This document shows positions 32,657 to 45,000 of a stretch of DNA of 64,000 nucleotides, piece after piece; within the stretch, counting starts at the first letter, position 1; each line of letters begins with the position of its first letter. The notes beneath the pieces were generated by a model. It was not told the origin of the DNA. It saw only the letters and a list, made by a program, of their open reading frames with translations, and ran no database searches. Origin of the DNA: Apophysomyces variabilis (Eukaryota > Mucoromycota > Mucoromycetes > Mucorales > Mucoraceae); NCBI GenBank assembly GCA_002749535.1, contig MZZL01000399.1, positions 434,001-498,000 on the forward strand. Direction: 5' to 3'. Position numbers and translations under genes: made by a program.

Positions 32657-34514
32657 GAGAGAAGGACTTACAGGCAGTGTGGAGTTTTAGAAAATTAAAG
32701 GCAGATGCAAAACTTTCAACTTCCACGGTACATCTATTTAACCTCTCCAAATTAATTTTTAACCAAGAAAATTTAGCTTGAAATAGGCCCACAATATAAG
32801 CACAGAGTTTGACAAGAGCGAAGATATTTGATCTAGTTTTTAACGCAGTATCAACTGGGTCATACACGGTTGTTTACTATGATTAGCAGACCGTACAAGA
32901 GGACGGCAACCTTGCTTTGCGGACTGAGCTATTGCGTAGCGGACCAAGATGCTTCAGATGGTGTAACGCTTATACGTCTTTTACTCGGCCTGGAGCGAAC
33001 GATTATATATATGATGTTGCTTTCGGATATTGTAGTTACAGGAATTTTGTCAGTCATCCCATCTTTAAAAGACTTTGTAATTCTGGGCATGTACAGCCTG
33101 ATTGACGTTGACCCCTTGGGATTGTCCTTATTATTTCTGATAAGGATCGTGTGTGCAACATTTTTTGTGACACGGGTGGATCCTAAGTTAGATCTAACAC
33201 AAGAAGCACAATAGTTGATAGGTAAATCAAGATCCAATTTAGATTTTGGCTTAGACTTCTTGATTAGTTTCTTGATCGTGCTTAGACTGGCCGGACATGC
33301 AGTCTTGATCCACTTTGCACGTCTTTTGACCTTGCTAAGGACTCTTAAGGCCTTCTGTTAGTCTTGTTTCCTGTAGGTGTGGATCGACAGTACCTGAAAC
33401 AACAGAGTGCATAAAATGTCTGTGAGTTATCTCTTTAGTACACAGATGAGTGAAATGTCCCTCGGTAGACGAACGTATGGCAGATGCGGAACTTTGATGA
33501 TATCGCGGATAGCCAGGAGTTGAAGGATCGTAGCCTGGAGGCATGTATCTTTTTATGTTGTCGCAGAAGTCTTGTGGACCGTGCATGCTTTACCATGACT
33601 ACGGGGACGCAAACGTCATGGAAACTGTACTCTGCCAGGCTATCCTTTATGTATATTGACACTATGCGATATAGGTCCTCGCGTACTATTTTTCATTAAG
33701 TGAAGAAACTACTTCAAGTGATATGCACTGTGATAGGAAGCGGGCAAGTTTTTGTCTTTGATCCAGTGTTGGCACCGTCCGATTAGATTCAAAGCTGCGG
33801 TGAGCAGCTATAAAGGAGACATTGCATCCACTAGTTTGGCTCCTATTGTCATTGCCAAATCAAGGTTTATCCGCCAACCTTCCTGAAGGGTGCTTGTTTC
33901 TATCTTGCTCACGTACGATCGCAATTTATGCAATAGAACAAGTGAATATGCATTATTTTTAAGCGTATCCTTGCTTCCGGGAAACTGATAGATGTCTGTG
34001 CGAGTCTTCTCTGGTTTGCTGTATCTGTCATCTCAGGAAGGTTAGCGCTCATTTGGGCCGATTTTGCTCACCGTGAGGAAGTGGTGTGGTTTTGAGAGGG
34101 ATGCTCGATGACACGATTTCCGATAGCAAATAGGGATTATTTAGTGTTCTCATATTTAACTTGGAGCAAATGTCCTTTACTTATCGTTTACGCCTTAGAT
34201 GCAGACTCTTTTTTCTATACCATATCCAACCTTAATCCGGCATTTACATCGCAAGCGATTGCTGATAAGTATTTGTAACTGCATGTCGTATTTAAACATT
34301 CGTTTGTGGTACCTAATATTCAAGGCAGGTTTATAGCAATTTCCTTTTGTAAAGAACAAAGAAAAGGTTTAAGATAGAAAAGACTAATGCACTTACAGAA
34401 GTAAGAGTATTCACAATTTGGAGGGTATGGTCACATTACAACAATTATTCACAGAAAAGTAAAGAAAAAAAGGAAAACAACAAACAAACAAAATGCACAG
34501 ACAGAGCATCCTTC
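32657..34514. other. Intergenic region
   Basis: About 1.9 kb between two minus-strand genes. Open frames at 32870-33237 and 33335-33699 on both strands start at non-ATG codons and look random. Presumed promoter of the FUSC-like gene and 3' UTR of CHD1. Confidence 0.5.
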
Positions 34515-37500
34515 TCAGGAACGGTGACGATCCTTCCGGTCACGGTCATGATGGTTATTATGTCGACTGCCAGATGAAGGGTATGAAGAAGACGAACGTC
34601 TATCTCTATCATGGTGATGGTCACGTTGGGAATCTCGGCGTCCCGAGTTTGATGAAGAATGCCGGTTATCATGTCGATGATGATGATGACGGTACGACTC
34701 ACTATGATGGCTACTATGATGATGATCATTTCCATGCGAAGAAGATTTAGAGGTTCTAGCGTGTCTTTCATCGACAAGAGGTTTGCTCTTTGGCTTGGAG
34801 GGCAATGTATCCGTTGCGCTCTGTGCTTGAGCTTGCATAATGCGTTCGTACACATTCATAAGGTCTTTGTGAGAAACCTTGGAGTTTGGCCAGAACTTCT
34901 TGGTATAGATCCACATGTTGCGACGATATTTATCCCGAGATTTCCCTCTGTGACCACCTTCCGAAGCCTCCTTATCGATGTAACTTCCAATTTTGGCCAT
35001 GCACTCTTTGATCAACGCCGCTTTCTCTGTGCCTTCTAGCCTGTTAGCTTCATCGCGCAGTTTATGAAGATAATGTTTAACCGGTCTGAGAGCTTTTCGT
35101 ACTTCGTCCTCTTCAAGATTTTCGTAATCAGACCCTTCAGGCTCTTTGTTCTCCTTTTCGGTCCTCTTCCCTGCAGAAGATAGTGGGCGAGATGATGGTT
35201 TTTTGTTGGCCGAGCTTTTGCCTTTACGATCAACGGACTCGCTTGCATTAGACGGGGATTTAGCGGCTGTTCGCGGACCTTTCTTCTCGAATAGCAGCTT
35301 TTGCTGCTGACTACTTGCGCGAGCTTTCGTATCCTCCGCAAGCATCTTCAATAACTGCTCCGCACGTCGCACCAAATGGATTGCCTTTGGCGTCTTTTTA
35401 TCATCTTTCTCTTTCATATTGCGTCGGCTCGTTTCGTCATCGTCTTCGTTACCACCGTTGCCTAAGAAGAATTTGTCCACCAATCCTAAAGTTTGATCTG
35501 CTTGTATTTGTAGCCAGCTTCCGAAGCCGTATTTATGTACACCAATCAATAGCATTGCGTCTTCTTTTTGTCCCCAAGGGCAGGACCAGCCTTGAACACG
35601 CTTTGCTCCCAGAGAAAGCCGAAACTTAAGAATGTCTGACATAGCATTCAATCGCTGGGCTAATATCTTCATGTCATGATGTCGTTGTAGAATCTGTCCA
35701 GCGTTTACGCTCTGAATATCACGCCAGGTGAAAAGAATTGCCTTCTGTTTTGTATGTCGTATCTCGCGCATAATCGTCTCGTCATCGATTTTCATATTTA
35801 CTGACGCTGATCCCAGTTGCTCTTTCACCTTTGTTTTGCAGTCTGATACAAGTTCGTCGAGCAACTGAAGAACGAGCTGCTTATCTTTTGATTCCAGGTC
35901 TGTATCACTCACCGCTTCCTCATATCGCGCCTCAACGTCTCCCCACTTCAACAGACAACGAATCAAGGTTCGTAAGTCTTTTTCCGACATTTCATCCGGT
36001 TTCCCATTCGATCGTTTCTTGGACTGTGAAGTACCGTTCGCTCTGCGTCGTCTCTTCTTGCCATCTCCTTGATCTGCCGCTTCTTCATCGGGTGACTCCT
36101 CTTCCATATTTTCTCTGTAAGTGCGGTTTCGCTTCTTAGCAGCCCGTTCAAAGAGAGCCATCTCATCTTCTAACAATTTCTGCTGTTCTACTGCCTGTCG
36201 TTCATCGCCTGGGATGATATCTTCCCAGCTTAGATCGTTAGCGCTTCCACCGTAATCGGAAATCTTGAATTGTGCTAGAAAATCTTCACTTCCTAACGCG
36301 CTCTCATCGCCCTCTAATGTTTCAGTATGTTCAGCTCGCGCCAAGATATCATCCAAGTCCATATCATTAAGTTTTTGCGTGTTTTCTGTCGATTGGAACA
36401 TGTTTTGTGCGCCAAATTTGAGGATTGCCGACATTTCTGCCTTATTAAACGGTAAATCGCGCATTTTACCGGATGGCGTAGTTAACGAGTTTTCTGGTAG
36501 CAAAGAAAGTCCTGATGTGTCCATCTGCTTAATAATGCAATATTCCAGTACCATCTTTCGCTTTGCTCGTTCAATAATATCCTCTTCCATAGTTCCCTTG
36601 GTGACAAAGCGATATACATTTACAGATTTTGTTTGTCCGATACGGTGGGCTCGTGACATAGCTTGCAAGTCGTTCTGAGGATTCCAGTCTGAGTCAAAGA
36701 TAATGACAGTGTCGGCAGTGACAAGATTGATACCCATACCACCCGCACGTGTCGACAGCAGAAATACGAAGTCAGGGCTTTCAGGTGCATTATAATGCTC
36801 GATTGCTTTGTTACGTTCCTCTGGTTTCATGCTACCATCCAGTCGTTGGAACGGATGGCCACGTAGAGCCATGTAATCGGACAGAATATCTAGCATCATG
36901 ACCAGCTGCGAAAAAATCAGGACACGATGTCCATCCGACTTTAAACGTGTCAATAATTTGTCCAGCAAGATCATCTTTCCACTGTTTTCCACCAATCCTT
37001 TCAGCTGTTCTATCCTGCTGTACGATAGCTGCTCTGCGTCTGGAAATAGATATGGATGGTTGCTTGCTTTTTTCAGTTCGATAGCGATGTTCAGCCATTG
37101 CTTCTTGTTTTTTTCTGAACCTTTACTAAGGACTGCAAAGTTCTTCGTTAAAATATTTTTGTAAAATGTCTTTTGCATATCGCTCATTTCAACACGTAAA
37201 ATGCGTTCGGTTTTGTTAGGTAATGATTTTTCCACGTCTTTCTTCAATCGACGTAACATAATACTTTTGATGCTGTCATGTAATGCCTTGATTTTGCTCT
37301 CTTGTTGGTCGTCTTCTTTATCGAAATCAAAGTTGAGCTCGCTCAAATCCATGTCAGGCATAAGAAATCGGACAAGTGCTAATAACTCTTTGACACTGTT
37401 CTGCAATGGTGTGCCGGTGATCAGCAAACGATTGTTGGTATGAAAACCTTGAAGCGATTCATAAAGCTGCGACTCCGAGTTTTTCAATCGATGGGCCTCA

Positions 37501-39838
37501 TCAACAGCAAGATATTGCCACTTGATAGCTCCAAGCTCGTCACGGTCCTTCAAGACAATTTCATACGTGGTGACAAGTACATTAAATTTAAGCTTCTTGG
37601 TGCCGGCCAAGTAAAATTCTTGTTCGCGGATTACTTTACGCGATTGACGGTTTCCAATATAACAGATCACATTCATTGCCGGCGCCCATTGCTTGAATTC
37701 CGCCATCCAGTTGTCAGAAGTCGATAGCGGAACCACAACAAGAAATGGTCCGTAAAGAGATTGCTTATGGAAAAGAGTATTCAAAAAACCGATTGTCTGT
37801 ACTGTTTTTCCCAAACCCATTTCGTCTGCTAGAATGCCATTCTTGTTATTACACCAGAGCCAATACATCCAACTAATGCCGTGCAATTGGTAATCTCGCA
37901 GATTTCCCCCTTGAATATAAGATGGTTGCTCCCGGATGATGGAAAATGCCGGACGATTTCTGGTATAAGACGCTGAACGGTGAGGGATCTGCTGGTTCTC
38001 TTCCCGGTCAAGGAATTCGTCAATCTCCGCTTGATAATCGTCACAGATAAGATTATACCCCTCCCAAGTGCATTCATCGTAATGAAGCCGTTTCCATTTC
38101 ACAAAATATTCGCAATCAGGTTGTGTTCCTCTCATAGCCAAGACTCGATCTACCGTACGCCAATCTTTGATCTCATCCCGTCGTCGTTCGATATTAATAT
38201 CTTGTTGTTCAATCTCCTCTTGAGTCGTCTCAGGATGATTCCGGAACATCATATCCTCATAGATGTTACTTCGAATGTAATTTTCCACTTTTCGAAACCC
38301 TTTAAATCCGCTCAATGATTCATATGTGTCCCAGGTATCGTGTAAATGCGACCAAGATTTCCACTTGATGAGAAATTCCATATTGCTTTCCGGGATATCC
38401 GTCTCGTCTTCCGCTGCGGAAAGTCAAAGATCAGCAAAAGTGATAGAAAGAAACCAACTCGCTTTATATTTCAGTTCAACATACCTCGATCTTTGCAACG
38501 ACGATGATCATGAACGCTTTCAATAACATCGCCTGTATCTTCCTCTTTCTGTGGGGTATATGACAAAGATTCGGGATCATCATCGTCTGACAGGCCCCAA
38601 AGTTGTGCATTATCCTCGTTATAGTTCGTAACATTCCTTTTGCGGGTGGAATAACGTATAGAATCCGTAGGAGAATCTTCTTTGACTATAAGGATGGTGA
38701 ACAGGTCATGACGGATATTAGGGCTGCCATGTACCTTTTGCAAACCGGCGCTTTTTGGCCCGTTTCTTCTTTCCCGTCGCCGCCCAGTCGTCAGACCCGC
38801 TGTCTTCTAGGACGGACTGTTCCGTCGACTCGTCGGATGTTAATCCATCTGTGAACGTTACACATGAATTTCGAAGGACGGACATGGGTTCCTGATCTTA
38901 CCGTCGTGTGATTTTTGGTTGCGATTCGATGACCGTGTAGCTCTACGCCGCGACGTCGATAAACTGTAATCGGCATAATCACCATCGCTACTGTTATCTT
39001 CGGCATTCTCTTGTTCGCTGCTGCTAGCAAATGACGATTCCTCTGATTGACTTAACTTTGGCGACGCCTAGAAATACCGTGAAATCGTTTACTGCACGAT
39101 CGAAAGAGAACTCGTCTACTTACAGTATATTGGTTTGATCTACTTTTCTGGCGCGACGAACGGCGCAGACAATAGAGATCCGGGTCAAGGTAATGCATGT
39201 CGTTTTTTGCATTGTCGCCAACACGCCGTCGTCGTTCCTCATCCTCGCTCAGTTCTTCAAAGGACTCGTAACCATTGAACTCTTTTCCATTATGTTCGTT
39301 TGCAGATTCTGCACTTGTCGTGCCCTCGGACGAGTCAGAGTCGTTTTCTTCTTCGGAAAAGAGAACAATACGTTTTCGTCGTTTGCGCAAACCAGTCGTC
39401 TGTGCATCAGAAAATCCGTCGGTATCACTGTCAAAGCTTCGCTTCGTTGAAAGTACTGATTCACTGTCCTCGTCTACAGAGATAAGCATAATTAGAAAGG
39501 AAGTAGAATTGCAGCTCGTGGCAAAAGAAGGGGTAAAGGACATATAAACCGGAACAGGTAAAAATGAGCAAAGAATAAAAAGAAAAGGACGTTTCAGAGT
39601 ACCAAGGCTGTGCAGGTGCTTAGGGTAACGACGTGACATTTTTAGTTTGAATGCATGGAAAGTGTGTGTTGAATGACATAACCAGCAGCAAGTTGGTTGT
39701 AGCCATTAGAAAGATGGGGCACACGCGGGTCACCCATCTCGTTGCACAATGTCAAGAAGGAAAGAGGTATTCACGGGAAGAAGAGAGAGAAACGTAACTT
39801 GAAGTTATCTTATATTAGAGACAAGACTTACCAGACAT
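34515..39838 (-). CDS. CHD1: Chromodomain helicase CHD1
   Basis: ATP-dependent nucleosome spacing enzyme acting on transcribed chromatin. Exons 39838-39832, 39473-39124, 39067-38902, 38848-38735, 38685-38485 and 38413-34515 encode 1578 residues. Exon 1 is only ATGTCTG; joined across a 358-nt intron it gives [10 protein letters not shown]. An acidic N-terminus is followed by tandem chromodomains ([20 protein letters not shown] and [16 protein letters not shown]). The SNF2 core starts near residue 450 ([14 protein letters not shown]) with Walker A DEMGLGKT and box II DEAH, and continues with [13 protein letters not shown] and RAHRIGQ. Then come the SANT/SLIDE-type region and a DUF4208/CHDCT2 domain ([19 protein letters not shown]). 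A Ser/His/Arg/Asp-rich tail ends the protein. The ATPase half is encoded in one 3.9-kb exon. Confidence 0.97.
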
Positions 39839-39950
39839 TATGTTTTTTTATGCCTTTCTTTTTTTGAAAGCCCAAAGTTACTAGCGAAGTTAAGGGTCGA
39901 TAAAAAAAAGAAGGGTAAACAAAAATTTAATGGTCAAAGTCAATTTTTAC

Positions 39951-41727
39951 TCAGAGCTTGATTCTCAACCGAAATTGTCTCCATGACACCCAGGCTATCA
40001 ACGTCACTAAACCCATATAACTCATACAGACAACCAAGCTTATAACGGTAGATGCATACAACGTTCTCATACTTAGATTCACAATACCGGTTAATACATT
40101 GGCCTAGGTAACATAAACACGTTATATTTCCTTTTCCTTTCTGTTCCTAGCCGACCACCTACCACAAGAAATGTTGCTAGGCCGTTGCTATTGACAGCAT
40201 CTAGCAACGGTGGTCCACGTCCCTGAATTTGATTCTTGTGGTCTATCCCCACGAGTGACGCTAAAAACATGAGATTGAAAGCCACAACACACATGACATA
40301 TGGCAGATTGGCCTACAGAACCTGGAGATAAACATCAAAAGGAACAAAATGAAGCTGAAGGACGACAATCGTATCCTACCATTCTACGAGATACATCGTT
40401 TTCCTCATGCATCCCCATCCACAGGCCAAAAAAAACCCACATCGCAATGGCTCGTCCAGTCAGCTGAATACCGATGGGCTTGGTGCTACTATTTTTGAAA
40501 ATGACAAGGCCAGAATCCAGTCCGAACAAAAAGATCGACAGATAGCCTATGATTCGGTAGATCAGAAAATCACACGCTAATCTCTGGAGAGAGAGTATAT
40601 CTTACCAGCAAAACTACAGATGCCTTCCTTATTGGCACTGATCAAATCGATGCGCGGTGCCTCCAGAATCCAATCCTGCAGGCCGTACCAGAGCATAAAC
40701 TGATAACCTAATTCGGGGTCGTCATGCTTTTTAGCAGGTTCAAAACAATCCATAAAAAGCCATACCGACGGCAATGATTATCCCGAATGTGGCAAAATTA
40801 GCAAACCGCCTCAGAAAACTAATCACTGTTACAAAAGGTGGCAAAAACCCGAGCGTGAAAAAGAAGTTCCAATGAAGACCATATTCAGAACTATGCAACT
40901 ACCAAACAATATCAAACCCATCAGTACATCTATATGCGCTCTTTTCTTTTTTTTTCTTTTTCTAACCTGATAGTCCACTCCTTTTGTCAGTATCAGGCGT
41001 ACGAACCCCAATGCAAGAATCACCGCAGCAGATCGGACAGATTTCAATAAAGAAGTAAGGAACGGGATAGTCTCGGCAGATACATAAGCTCGGGCACTCA
41101 CAATACCCGATGAGAAGACAACGGAGCCTACACCCATATCCATCTTTTTTTTTTGTTCATTGGTTAAAAAATGCTAGGCTCGTTTTTTATTGTTGCAGAC
41201 TACCAAGAACTCACCAAGGAAACGCCGAATGTCTCAACTTTTGCAAACCGCCGAGGAAAGATTGGGAAGTCCACAGCCAATATAGCAATGCACGTCAGCA
41301 GCATGCTTCCACCCCGGTACACGGTCAAATAAGATTTATAAGTTGATTCGTTTTTATCCTGCGCTTGCTTATCCGTTTGTTTTCCTTTTCGTAACTGCAT
41401 CAATAAAAAACTGATGGAAAGGAGAGCCACATTCACCGCGATGATATGATCGGCAGCCACGGTCTGGCATGCCAAAACTGGAATAACGTAAATGGCATAC
41501 TGAGCCCAATAGGAATCACAATGGTAATTCGACTTGCTTAAAGCAATCCAAAGAAAGTGCGATGTCTAGTTCAGGAATTCATGTTGGATGGTCTCATCCT
41601 TAACTTCTACTTTGAATAAACTTACAACGATGGAGTAACACACACCCACAATCTCCGAGATAGATCCTCCTTTGAGATTGGAAACCCATGCCTCTTTCTC
41701 CAATTTGTAGGCCTCTTCAGTGATCAT
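39951..41727 (-). CDS. GWT1: GPI inositol acyltransferase GWT1 (PIG-W)
   Basis: ER multi-pass enzyme that acylates the inositol of GlcN-PI early in GPI-anchor synthesis. Eight exons: 41727-41626, 41565-41215, 41143-40967, 40898-40766, 40707-40606, 40546-40380, 40312-40163 and 40103-39951, giving 444 residues. Hallmarks: SNLKGGSISEIVGV at the N-terminus, YRGGSMLLTCIAILAVDFP, IFPRRFAKVETFGVSLMDMG, VGSVVFSSGIVSAR, TKGVDYQ joined to SEYGLHWNFFFTLGFLPP, APRIDLISANKEGICSF, RRMANLPYVMCVVAFN and LLDAVNSNGLATFLVAN. Every join restores a known family motif. The acceptor of exon 3 (A-rich, ending AAAAG) has no polypyrimidine tract. The stop is only 112 nt from the CHD1 start. It is a drug target in other fungi (known for the family). 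Confidence 0.95.
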
Positions 41728-42054
41728 GGCGCGAGTCCATGTATAAGCGTTGGCGTGTATAGCTTTTTAATGCCCGAACTCCTTCATGTTCCGCTAAGTA
41801 CGGCTTAAGACGAAAGGAACCGAGTAGGTCAACTCGGATACTTACAATAACGGGCAACTCATTGAATGAATAAGATTAAAAAAAATTGCTTCCTGCGATA
41901 AAATGATATATGATAACAATACAACTACTTAACAAACGATATGCCAAGGTGGTGCCCCCGTACTTAATTCATTCAGTATCTGTGACGCTTTTCACTTAGG
42001 ATCGTTTATTGTTTTGTTTCCATTACACTTATTAGTACATAACACTGCTATTTT
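41728..42054. other. Intergenic region
   Basis: 327 nt between two minus-strand genes: 3' UTR of the ABC transporter and promoter of GWT1. Nothing else seen. Confidence 0.6.
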
Positions 42055-45000
42055 TTAGTCTACGTCCACCAATATTTTTCTGGCCTTAGCAAGAGTTACC
42101 AAATTCTCAAAATCGCCGGAGCTTCGACACATGTGGTGAAATAGGGAATTGCTGTCGCTGATCAGATCTAGCGGACTAAAAGATAGAATTTCAATGACTT
42201 GTTTATAACACATGATACAATAGGATAATACCTTGAGAATCCTTTGATTTCTCCTTGATCTAGTACCATGATCCGGTCATAGCCAATGACTGTGTGTAAA
42301 CGATGTGCAATACAGAGAACGGTGCAGGGCGCGAATTCGGAGGAAATGGTTTGCTGAATAGCTCGATCCGTTTCAAAATCGATGCTTGCCGTAGCTTCAT
42401 CCATAATAACGACACGCGAACGGGTTAATAAAGCGCGCGCCAGGCACAGTAACTGGCGCTGTCCTTGAGAGAAGTTGGTCCCTCTTTCATCGATAGGCGT
42501 ATTCAGGTCATTGAAGATGTTCGGGTTCGCATCTTTCTCTTGGTTCGTGTGAAGCTTTTCTTCAGCAGATGGTAAAAGACGAACACGACGTAGCGCTGTG
42601 AGGATGCTTTCATCGTCAAAACGGCCCCAAGGATCTATATTAGAGCGAAGTGTACCAGTAAATAGCAACGGGTCTGCAATAGATTTTATATGCACGCATG
42701 CCATGGTTAATTTCCCCTGTTATCTCCCCATGACATGTAGCCACCTAACCTTGCGGAATGATCGTTAAATTACTTCGTAAGTCTTCGGTACCAATCTGAG
42801 CGATATCGACGTCGTCGATTATAATTCTTCCCTTGGCCGCTTCCACAAGTCGAAAGAAAGACAAGGCTAGGGTGGATTTTCCGCTACCCGTTCTTCCTAC
42901 AATACCCACTTTCTCTCCCGCACGAACAGAAAAAGTCAGACCCTTTAAAACAAGATCATGATCCGTGGCATAGCGAACGGCAAGCTCCTGCACATGGATT
43001 TCTCCCTTGGTTGGCCACTATCATTCTTGTTATTCATTGTTTTGCTTTCTACAGCCCAGGTAATAACGCGAAAACACTCCACCTCAACTGGAGGCCTTAT
43101 ATAGGTTACCGGTGATCCTTCTTGGTCAATGGCCAAAAATTCATCGATTCTTTCAACTGCGTTAAAAGATCTGTCGAGAACAGCATGCCGTGTAATAAAC
43201 AAATAGAGCTATAAGATGCATACATATTGAGACGCATCATGGAGAATGGCTTCATTTAGTTTACCTGCTCGTAAAATTCAAAGCCAAAGGTGATGCAGAA
43301 TCCTGCTGTAGCAGCATCCAAGCTATGTGTATTTGTTAACAAGGCTAGCGCCGTTAGAAAATTGCTAGAGGCGCTAGCACACGAAAAGCGAACAGCACTC
43401 CAGCGGATCGAGGCTGCGTGATAGTAAGCCGGCCTTGCATTTTGATCCACATACGTCAACATAGTCTGCATAAATTGCTTTGTGACACCAAACGCTCTGA
43501 TAGTGATCGCCCCAGCAAGGGTCTCCGAGCAATGCGTCAGAATGGGAGAGGACGTGACAGCATACAGCCGTTGGATACGTCGGCTAACATAATTGGATTT
43601 GATACCCATCATCAGTGCCCATAAAGCCACAAGCACAATAGGAAGGAGAAATTTGGGCATCACAACGGCTACAACAAGAAGAGAAGATACAATAACTGAG
43701 GTGGTGATACAGATGCCCATAATAGCATAAGGGCAGTGCAAGTCAATGGTTGTCAAATCATTAGTAAACCGGTTTAACATAGCACCGACAGGCACTGTAT
43801 CAAACCAACGCAAAGGAGCGCGGAAAACGCTATTGAGCAAGCGTTGGTGTATTGCTCTGCTTGCGTTCACGGTATTGTAATAAAGAACGCTGATGCGAAT
43901 CGCTTTCGCCAAGATCGTCGTGAGATTTAATAGCACATAGACACCCAAGAAAATAGGGACATCCGTCGTTCTCCCAATTGTATGCAGTAAAAGCACGGTG
44001 CGGCGAAATGGGTTGGATGGTGTAGCATCTAATATTCCCTCGTCTTCGCTGGTTGAACTGACGCATCGTACCGGAGACGAACTGATAGCATTGTACTTCC
44101 CTGTCCAGTTCTTTAACCACCAAGAGACCAGGACCTCCAAAGCACGACAGGCAATGATGCAACCTGTATAAAATAACCAGTAACGTATGTTTCCGGATAG
44201 CCTAAAATAAGCCCAATAAAAATTATATCGGAATGCACCAACGGTAGGCGCTACAGGAGCGGAAAACGATCAGATACTGGCTATTCCATAAAACATCGCC
44301 TACCTTTTTTCTGATGTGAATTTCCCTGGGAAACATCGGATCGAGCAGGTTGGGTGTGCTTTTTTGCATCTACCAAACTTTCTGTTTTGTCTGGTTTGTC
44401 ATCAAGTAGTGGATCATGAAATTCTTCGATGATGAACGGCAAAGGATGTAATTGGTAAAGCTCGGAAGGCGTGCCACAGAAATCTACACGGCCATCTTGG
44501 ATATGGACCAAGTAGCTGCTTCCTTTGAGACACAGTCCGACTTGATGGGTGATCAATATACGAGTACGATCTTTCATTAACGGTCCCACTAGACATTTTT
44601 CATACAAATGTCTCGCAGTGTGCGCTAGCCGAAAACGTCCACAGGTTAGTCACCCTAGTATAGAATAACAATGATTCTTTCCCCCCCAGTTTACCATCCA
44701 CTGCACTCAAGACATCGTCCATCAGTACGTTCTTTGCACGAGAATAAACGGCTCTTGCCAAGGTAACGCGAGCTTTTTGGCCGCCTGACAGTGTAATGCC
44801 TCGTTCACCAACTTGCGTCATATCACCCTCTGGCAAACATAAATAATCCTCTTCCAATGCACAGGCATACACAGTTTCTTTGTATCGTTTCTCGTTGTAA
44901 GGCAAACCGAATAATATGTTTTCTCGTATTGTTGTATGCTGAAGCCAAGCTACACACACCGCATCCCCATGTGTTTTTGTGCATATGAGTTGATATGACT

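Noticed and set aside
32870..33237. Overlapping open frames on both strands, considered as a transposon protease remnant
   Set aside because: The starts are not ATG, and no active-site or zinc-knuckle motif is present.
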